Assembly (NCBI RefSeq): GCF_000276665.1
Contig: NW_004955427.1
Location: 4,761,084 to 4,825,083, forward strand
DNA from: Chinchilla lanigera
Taxonomy: Eukaryota > Chordata > Mammalia > Rodentia > Chinchillidae
Length of the DNA stretch: 64,000 bases
Reading direction: 5' to 3'
Below are positions 57,503 through 64,000 of this stretch, one piece after another. Under the pieces are notes generated by a model. It ran no database searches. It saw only the letters and a list, made by a program, of their open reading frames with translations, and was not told the DNA's origin. Position 1 is the stretch's first letter; each line of letters opens with the position of its first letter. Both the position numbers and the translations under genes were made by a program.

Positions 57503-58231
57503 TTTATGGACATGAAATGCAACTTATCTTTCTCACTGTGCTCTAACCATACCAATATTTTAACTATTTCTCCAGTGTTACAAACTGCTTTTCTTTTTAG
57601 GTTTTCCCACATGGTAGTTTATTTTCCTAGTATACTTTTCCTCCCACTGTCCACATGATTATTTTTATATATCCTTTAGGAGTAAGCATAAATATCACTG
57701 TTCTGGAATACTTACAAGATCAATGTTCAATCTCTAAAAGGTCTACATGGTGCACTTCAACAGAGCCTGTATTTTATGTATGAAATTTATGCTAAACACT
57801 TTTCTATTTGCATAATATCTCTTGTCTCAAGTCAGTTTTGTATGAAAAAGGATTGCATTTGTTTTGTTTATCAAAGGAGTTCCAATGCCAAGCAATAAAT
57901 TCTTCACTGATTACTGAGCAAGTGAGGTGTGGAGGCAGATCTCTTGGTAGGAAGCTTGAGAATTCCATCTGGCAGCTTTTTTTATTTTTAAATAAAGGAT
58001 CTTTTCAGTCAGTAAGTGATGGAAAGAATTTGGACGTGTGAGGCACATTGAGGTTAGCATCCTTGCATAAAGTGAAGAATGAATGTGTGGTGGTAGCAAT
58101 CTGTTCTATGGTTTGGTTATTTTCTAAGTATCTGAGTTGTATTTGAACTTTAGAAATAGAGTTGAAATAAATAGCCAGAGAGAAGAATGAAACCATGAAA
58201 CGAAGAACTTAGAATTGCCATTATAGGTTAT
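57503..58231. other. Unassigned DNA
   Basis: No gene and no named repeat recognised. Confidence 0.5.
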
Positions 58232-58500
58232 ACTGATCAGCTTTCTCATTACTGAGAATAAATACCTGACACCGCAGATAAAAAGAAGAAATTATTTATT
58301 TTGACTCACAGGTTCAGAAATTTCAGTCTACAGCTGGCTGGTTCCAAGGCAGGAATATCACAATGCAAGGGTATGGTGAGGCAAGGTTTCTCAGTTCGTG
58401 CTAGCCCAGAAGTAGAGTGAGTGGGAAAAAGCACGCAAAAGGTAAATTCTTGGAATTAGACACGATCACCAATGTCATAACTCCATGATACACCCAGACA
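58232..58500 (-). repeat. MaLR 3' LTR, antisense
   Basis: On + 'gctttctcattactgagaa', 'taaatacctgacaccgcag', 'tttattttgactcacaggt' and 'cagtctacagctggctggt' match a reversed MaLR LTR 3' end. Because the element lies on -, this copy is its 3' LTR. The exact inner border is not visible. Confidence 0.65.
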
Positions 58501-59244
58501 CACACAGAAGCAGCTTTCAGTAATTTCCTGTGTGACTCAGAAGCTAATTAAGTTGAAGATAAAGCTCATATGGCTTCTTGCTGGCTGTGTGCATGGCCTA
58601 TAGATTTTCTCACTGGATATTCCACATCTCTGGCATCTCCAAGTTCTTGGAGTCCTCACTGCACCTTTGGCTTTATATCCACAGCTTTACGCACTGCCCT
58701 CTCAGAGTCTCCCATCCTATTCTCTCAGGCCTTCGTCTGCCATTGCGTGGAAGCCTATGTTGCACCATGATTTTTATTTCCTTCGTGAACAACCAGCATT
58801 AGGTGGGCAAGGCAAGTTCTGAAGCCAGGTTTGCAGAAGCCCCAGAGTGTCTGTATGGCTGAACCTTGGTGATATACTTTCCTAGGCAGCTCTGAGTGAG
58901 AAGAGAATCCTGTGGCTCTCTTTCCACAGCAAAAAAAAAATCCATTTAGTTCACCCTTTTGCACTCTTGAGCCTATAACAGATGGGACCTGGCCAATCCC
59001 TGATGATCTTACGCTATCTTTCTTACTGTCCTGGTGCAGAGTCTTAAACTTCTTGACAATGGCACAATCTTTCTCAGCAACCACAGGAGAATCACTATGC
59101 AAATTCTGTTTATAACCTGCTAGGGCCTCCATAGCCTGTATCTCCAAACATTTCAAACTCTTTCAGCTACCCCATTTCAAAGATTTCTGAACCATCTAGC
59201 TAAGTAACGTCATCAAAGTGACCACAATTCTCAATACTAATTTT
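58500..59244 (-). repeat. MaLR internal region, antisense
   Basis: Non-LTR sequence between two similarly oriented MaLR LTRs, with a layout recalling mammalian MaLR internal regions: 'cactgccctctcagagtct' near 58694, 'ctctttccacagcaaaaaa' near 58918 and 'actatgcaaattctgttta' near 59093. A 133-codon frame on - (59156-58755) is in the sense of the element and may be a degraded internal ORF. I see no retroviral domain in it. MaLRs normally lack pol, and none is seen. Confidence 0.6.
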
Positions 59245-59545
59245 CTGCATTGGTTTGCTTTCTCTTTGCTGGAACCAAATTCCAAATAATCACAAGTTTA
59301 AGAGGAAATGGCTTTTTATCTTATGATTTCATATTGTTCAGTCCATTGATAGCTAGTGTCAATGAAAGAAAATAATTTTGAACGATATGTTGGAGCAAAG
59401 CTGCTTCCTTCATGGTGCTCAGTAATGAGGGTAGTTTGGAAAAAGAATCTGAGAGGAACAGGCTGGAAAGCAGTTGTAGTCTTTAGCTGCCATGATTTAC
59501 TGAGACACACCCCAGTGTATAGTCCTCTAATACCATAGGCAACGG
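59245..59545 (-). repeat. MaLR 5' LTR, antisense
   Basis: On + 'ggtttgctttctctttgct', 'ttaagaggaaatggctttt' and 'atattgttcagtccattga' align in order with the LTR at 58232, though both have diverged strongly. Being at the higher coordinate of a - element it is the 5' LTR. Confidence 0.6.
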
Positions 59546-60350
59546 CAACTTCCGAGCCAGTCAGGTAGAAATTTAAGTTGAATTGTCACATAGTTAAAAT
59601 ATGAACAATATATTAACATCTTGGCAAGATGGGTAGCCTAGTGTTTCAGCAAAGTTTTGAACCACTCATTATAGTGCTATTTCAGAAATAAATCAGAAAA
59701 GAGTTTTGTAATAAGAGTGTAGAATATTTGTAATCATGAAATTAATGGTGCTGTTTTGGGTGTTGAAGTGGATGTAGTTGTCCGTGCTGTAATAGAGAAG
59801 GCCATTGCAGATGAGGATGTAAGGAAATGTGAAGCCATATTGAGAGATAGAAGGATCTATGCTAAAATTTTTTTTTAAAAATCCCAGGATGAAAAGAAGT
59901 ATGATTGCTGAAAAAAAAAAAAACTGAGAAAAGACAGTTTTGATAAAAACTGTGAGGATAAAAGCTTTTCCATTTTTGATGAAATAATAATCTAAAAGTA
60001 GGACCCAAGAGCAATTAATTCAACACCTTCTGTCTTGATGTATCAGCATAAGAAATTACTTGCCCTGCTTTTCAAAAAAACATTCTTTGAGAGTCATGTA
60101 ATATATTTATGGCAAAAGGATGGAAAAAAATTTCAGACAGATGTAAAGGATGTAAGTCCATTCATGTGTAAGAGTTTTGGAAAGCTGAGAGGTTTATTTG
60201 GAGAGTGAAGTGAGAAAATGAAATCAAGATTAGTATCATAACAGTTAGAAGACTTTAAAGATAACAGTTCAGCTGAAAATAAAGTAGATAAAAATCTTAC
60301 ACCTTGTTCACTGATGTCCGAAAATAGGTATGATGACCATTGTGAAGTCC
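59546..60350. other. Unassigned DNA
   Basis: Contains a stop-bounded run of ~51 codons (59723-59877) lacking an ATG of its own and without a recognised domain. No named repeat. An A-rich stretch lies at 59910-59922. Confidence 0.45.
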
Positions 60351-60366
60351 ATCCGAACACATTTTT

Positions 60367-60454
60367 TTTTTTCCCCTCCGTTACCGGGAACCGAACTCAT
60401 CACTTTGCGCTTGCCAGGCAGGCGCTTTGCCACTGAGCTAAATCCCCAGCCCCA
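60367..60454 (-). repeat. ID-type SINE with 16-bp target-site duplication
   Basis: Reverse ID: T-run, 'ccgttaccgggaaccgaac', 'gcgcttgccaggcaggcgc' and 'gagctaaatccccagcccc'. The flanks ATCCGAACACATTTTT (60351-60366) and ATCCAAACACATTTTT (60455-60470) differ in one of 16 bases. The best-preserved SINE insertion of the window and probably the youngest. Confidence 0.95.
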
Positions 60455-60659
60455 ATCCAAACACATTTTTGAGGGACTGGGAAATTTTACGCCTTGCACA
60501 ATGCAAGTCAAGAGTAGAATGTAAACAAGTCTTGTAATTGTGGGTTTAGATCAAATGCTACTTTCTTCCTAAACAGAGATTTCATGTTTATGCATAGGAA
60601 GGAAGTATTAAAGCAAAGATCTAAACTACATCAGGATGGTCAACAGGGCAGTTTGGTGT

Positions 60660-60932
60660 ATCAATCAGAATTCTCATTGCTGAAACACAATGCCTGGATC
60701 CTTAGGCTTACAGGAGGACAGGCTTAACTTGGCTGATGATTTGAGGGATTCAGCCCATAATCACCTTGCTTCTAGGTAGGAAATTCGTGGTAAAAGTGTG
60801 TGTTCGAGAAAAGCTCCTTAGCTCACGGTGGTTGCAAAGCGGACTAGGTGAACAGTGTGAAAAGAAAGGGGCAGGGAACCAAACTGACCACAGGGCCATG
60901 GTGAGAGAAAATGCCAAGCCCTAGACAGCTAC
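60660..60932 (-). repeat. MaLR-type LTR, antisense
   Basis: On + 'caatcagaattctcattgc', 'gcttacaggaggacaggct', 'attcagcccataatcacct' and 'catggtgagagaaaatgcc' follow the reversed MaLR LTR order. It lies just upstream of the retroviral remnant but has the opposite orientation, so the two are unrelated insertions. Confidence 0.6.
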
Positions 60933-60939
60933 ACTACGG

Positions 60940-61292
60940 GTCAGGCTGTGTATGTGTGGTGGTGGTGGAGGGGGCCTATTTTCAGAGAGCAAGTTCTAAG
61001 TCAGCAGAGTTCTTTTACAGGTACCTGGTGCTCTTTGTGTACACTACACATAACCAAGGCCAGTTCTAGCACATACACATCACTGCATATTTTTACTATA
61101 GATCTGGACTTCCATGAAGGTTGTCAGGCTGCCTAGGGAATAAGGCAGCTGGCTTGGAATGGCTGGACAAAGAGGATGAATGGAACTGAGCTGAAGAGTA
61201 GCTAAATAAGATGTCCCACTCAGACCGTGGCTCCAAGTCTCTTCTTCAGGCTAACTGAATCTCGCATAAACCTTCCTGGTTTGAATTGGTGG
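60940..61292 (+). repeat. Possible 5' LTR of the retroviral remnant
   Basis: Its end reads 'cataaaccttcctggtttg' then 'aattggtgg', the look of an R-U5 end with a degraded polyA signal, immediately before the gag-like region. I cannot define the start, and no canonical primer-binding site is recognisable in the bases after 61285. Tentative. Confidence 0.35.
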
Positions 61293-61299
61293 CAATACA

Positions 61300-62400
61300 A
61301 CTGGCATAGCTGCAGTGTATGCTGCAGCCCAGGCCAAGGCGGAGCTGCACTAGGTGCGACCAGCCTGCAGCGCAGTGTTGAAAGAGATGGCTCAGCGAGA
61401 AGTTGAAAGAAGGGATATGTTCTGCTTGTAATCCTGTCCAGAAAGAATGTATGCTGATAAAATAATAGAGCTCAGCAATGCAGACGGCTCAGGACCTGAA
61501 GATACTGTGCTGCTGCCCTGCAGGAAGGCCCATCCGGTGGTGATGCAGAAAATGAAGTGGTGAGCTACAGCCCAGAAAGCCCAGATAAAGGTAAAGAATA
61601 AAAGGTGACAGTGGGGCCAGGAAGGGATCAAAGTCTGCTCTTGGATGTTCAGGTCCAGGTATGGAGCCCAAGCCAGAGCTTCAGGCAGAATCTAAGTCTC
61701 GGTTCAAGTCAGAGCCAAAGCCAACCCCAGAGTCCAGCCAGGGCTGCTACAAAATAAGCAGTAGGCAGCAGATCCTGCCCAAATGACTGAATTATGGCTC
61801 TCACGGCTGAAGATAGACTGGCTCATGACAGCAGCACAGACAGCCTGGAGAAAGTCCAGAGAACTCACAGAGATTGTGAATACACAGAAGTGATGCAAAT
61901 CAGATGAGAGCTGGACATGAGACACTCACTGCCAGGCTCTGCTGGTCAGTGGGGGCTGGGAGGAGCTCAGGTGAGGCTGCCGGGGCAGCTGGAACTGGCA
62001 GTCTCTGAGATCCAGGAGGCAGATCCAGAGTGGAGAGTGAGACCGAGGCAGCAGCGGTGCAGTTGAGGAAGACGCTGAGGGGTGGAGAAAGGAGCAAGGA
62101 GTCACATCATGAAGCAGGAGCCCGAACAGACTGAAAACAAACGAATGATGTCCTGTGAACCCCTTAAAGGCAATGCTGCCCTGACCAGCAATATCAAAAA
62201 CTGAAGGATTTACAGGGGAAGCAAATGTTCTTGACCCATGCCATAAACTTGTAGGACTTCATGGCCCCTACCGATGACACCATGCAAGGGTTTAATATTG
62301 GCTCGAGGTAGGGCCAAGATGATGGTTAGGGGGAACCCTGGGACAACAGAGGCCTCAGGTTGAATTCTCTGTTTCTGGGACCCCTACAAATGTACACTGT
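61300..62400 (+). pseudogene. Endogenous retrovirus gag region, decayed
   Basis: About 1.1 kb between the LTR-like end and the protease remnant, without long open frames. Composition is purine-rich and codon-like, with Pro/Glu-rich strings near 61650-61740 on +, as in gag matrix or linker parts. No capsid or zinc-knuckle motif survives that I can identify, so the assignment rests mainly on position upstream of pro. Confidence 0.4.
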
Positions 62401-62616
62401 TTGCTGAAGTTAGTGGACAATGAGACAGACTGCAGTTTGACCTATGGCAATCACGACAAATTCTCAGGAAAGGGGGATGGCTGTACAGATGGCTACAAAG
62501 GATGCACCATCATAGTGAAGCCAGTACCCGTGACTCTGGGTGTGGGTTGTCTGCCTCCTCGAGTACCTGAGGACGTTCTGGGGATGGACCTTCTCCAGTG
62601 GTTGAGACTGCAATAA
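62401..62616 (+). pseudogene. Endogenous retrovirus protease remnant
   Basis: A 71-codon frame with the layout of a retroviral aspartic protease: LKLVDNETDCSLTYG at the start, where DNE stands at the place of the catalytic DTG (62416-62424), then a glycine-rich flap-like part (GCTDGYKGCTIIVK), LGVG and a C-terminal DVLGMDLLQWL block. Loss of the Asp-Thr-Gly triad makes it inactive. The pol remnant follows in another frame. Confidence 0.6.
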
Positions 62617-63060
62617 CCGTTTGCCTTAGCATGGTAAAGAAAGGAGAAGGACGTGCACTGTGCTACCACAGGGTCAGCTGCACAGCCCTATTTTCCATCA
62701 ACCAGGGAAAGGATTTGGCTACATGGCCAGCCCTGTGGAATGTGCCATTATTTCATTGTACTGATAATATCATTTTAACCTCTGATCGTCTTGCAGGTCT
62801 GGAGCATGCTGGTAGTGCTTTCTGGCAGTGGCTAGCAATATGTAGATGGGCACTCAGGGAGCCCAAGGTCAGGGACCTGTACTCTCGGACCAATTTTTGG
62901 GGAACTGTATCATTGATCAGGACAGAAACAGTACCACAGACTGGTATGGATAAAATGGAAAAACATCTTCACCCTACCATAGTGAAACAGTTATAAACTT
63001 TCTTAGGGCTCCTCAGGTTTCAGAGAGCTTTTAATCCCCAACCAGTCCAGAGAGGAAAAG
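62598..63060 (+). pseudogene. Endogenous retrovirus reverse transcriptase remnant
   Basis: The frame 62598-62996 holds LFHCTDNIILTSDRLAGLE, the palm motif of a retroviral reverse transcriptase, with CTDN (62757-62768) where the polymerase has Y-x-D-D. It ends with LHPTIVKQL. After a stop the same frame continues TFLGLLRFQRAFNPQ to about 63047, the start of the connection region. Only about 50 codons separate the protease end from the palm motif, so most of the fingers/palm part is deleted. The pattern recalls class III (ERVL-like) elements, but the class is not certain. Confidence 0.65.
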
Positions 63061-63170
63061 TCTTGTACGGTGCAAGTAAAAGAGGATAGGCTGAGACAGG
63101 GCCAGAAACACCACACAATCCTAGCAGGCAGATTGTCCAGATGAGGCCAAGTAGGTTTTGAGACAGTAAA

Positions 63171-63398
63171 ATGGGCTGCACAGCAGGCACAACCCTGATT
63201 TTCCTACAAAGTGGAAGTTCATGTAAATACCAGGGGCTCTGGTTGGGAATGGTGGAAGGTTACAGAATGGCAGCACCTGCCTTTGGAATTTTAGTCACAA
63301 TACGGGTGGAAGTTTACTCTTCTCTTAGAGAGAAACAGTTAGCAACTGCGTATGCACCTTGGAGGCTTGTGACTCAATCACTAGGGAGATCCCCATGA
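63171..63398 (+). pseudogene. Endogenous retrovirus RNase H region remnant
   Basis: A 75-codon frame in the same phase as the preceding reverse transcriptase part. It contains EVYSSLREKQLATAYAPWRL, resembling the 'Y-S-x-x-E-K-x-L-x-A' segment of the connection/RNase H domain. About 110 bases of intervening sequence have no open frame. Non-functional. Confidence 0.5.
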
Positions 63399-64000
63399 AG
63401 GTACAAGCTACCTACCCAGTGGCCAGGCGGCTGCATTTATAGATACCTGTCTCCAAGGCAGGGGTCATTCAAACCTGGATGCTGGCCAGATAGGGTATTT
63501 GGAGTTAAAGTGTAGAGCATAGTCCCTTTCTGCCTAGTTAAAGAAGTTGTTAGGGCTGGTGGAATGTACAGACAATGCTGCTCTTTCATCCCATCCACCT
63601 GAGGAGACAGGAGCTACCTCCACTAGGTGGGTTGGCCACAAATACCAGCGAGTCCCTGTCATACAAGTGGGTCAAGCTATGGGCACAATGCACAACAGAC
63701 ACCTGGCATTGTACATCCAGAAACATACAGTATTTATTTTGATAGAGTAGTCAATAGACTAAACTTAGGGCTATGTGGGAGGTGATTGTCAGAAGGAGGG
63801 CCCCTTACAAATGTAGTAATAGTTGGGAAATATACAGAGGCCTGACAATATAACCTTCTATATAAAAGGACACAGGGTGTCTGGCTGGCCATCAACCCAT
63901 GTGGGGCCAAGTTATCTGACAAGACCTATGAGGAATAGACCATAGAAAAAAGAATAAACAGGTAAAATAGACAGGCCTGGGGTAATATTTACTTTCTCTA
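63399..64000 (+). other. Probable continuation of the retroviral pol, cut by the window end
   Basis: No clear domain. A + frame at 63547-63750 may be part of the following pol segment. Integrase motifs are not visible. The element presumably goes on beyond 64000. Confidence 0.35.

Noticed and set aside
59723..59877. Stop-bounded run of about 51 codons with many charged residues
   Set aside because: No start codon of its own in a good position, no known domain, and of a length expected by chance.
60660..60932. LTR as the 5' LTR of the retrovirus at 61-64 kb
   Set aside because: It is MaLR-like and in opposite orientation to the retroviral coding remnants.

Overview
This is a mammalian nuclear window with no convincing protein-coding gene. 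It is AT-rich and has no long open reading frames, rRNA, tRNA or CRISPR. It is filled with mammalian retroelements: L1 LINEs, B1-like 7SL SINEs, ID-type (tRNA-Ala/BC1-derived) SINEs, MIR, ERVL-MaLR LTRs and a degraded endogenous retrovirus. B1 plus ID SINEs together point to a rodent. The ID forms and L1 3' ends do not look like the usual mouse or rat ones to me, so a non-murid rodent is my low-confidence guess. The stretch is best read as intergenic DNA or a very long intron.

Layout. 0-3.2 kb: two old opposed L1 remnants (ORF1 part on +, ORF2 part on -), the second split by a B1 with a target-site duplication. 3.2-11 kb: mostly unassigned DNA with more B1s, a CpG cluster near 7.4 kb and two antisense LTRs. 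11-17 kb: several L1 3' ends, one pair inverted, one interrupted by an ID element, then a 165-base assembly gap next to a perfect hairpin. 17-25 kb: largely unique DNA with a possible conserved element, one small secreted-peptide-like reading frame at 19.86-20.02 kb, a MIR, a mariner remnant and an antisense MaLR LTR. 25.7-28.8 kb and 38.0-39.6 kb: two L1 ORF2 C-terminal halves on +. 29-37 kb: mostly unassigned, ending in an LTR with readable TATA and polyA signals on - and a small 42-bp tandem repeat. 40.6-42 kb: old L1M-type pieces around an MLT1-like LTR. 48-57.3 kb: an L1-dense block on -, including an L1 that still has its 5' end, interrupted or followed by a Tigger-like DNA transposon. 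58.2-59.5 kb: a MaLR element with both LTRs and its internal region. 60.9-64.0 kb: a decayed gag-pro-pol retrovirus on + that runs off the window.

Nothing here works together as a pathway. The content is a layered record of insertions. All LTRs that I could orient, except the terminal retrovirus, lie on the - strand. That would fit selection inside a gene transcribed on +, but no exon was found. I did not find a clear new biological system. The best leads are the small cysteine-ring peptide frame, a tail-less truncated ID retropseudogene, two DNA-transposon remnants and two candidate regulatory blocks.
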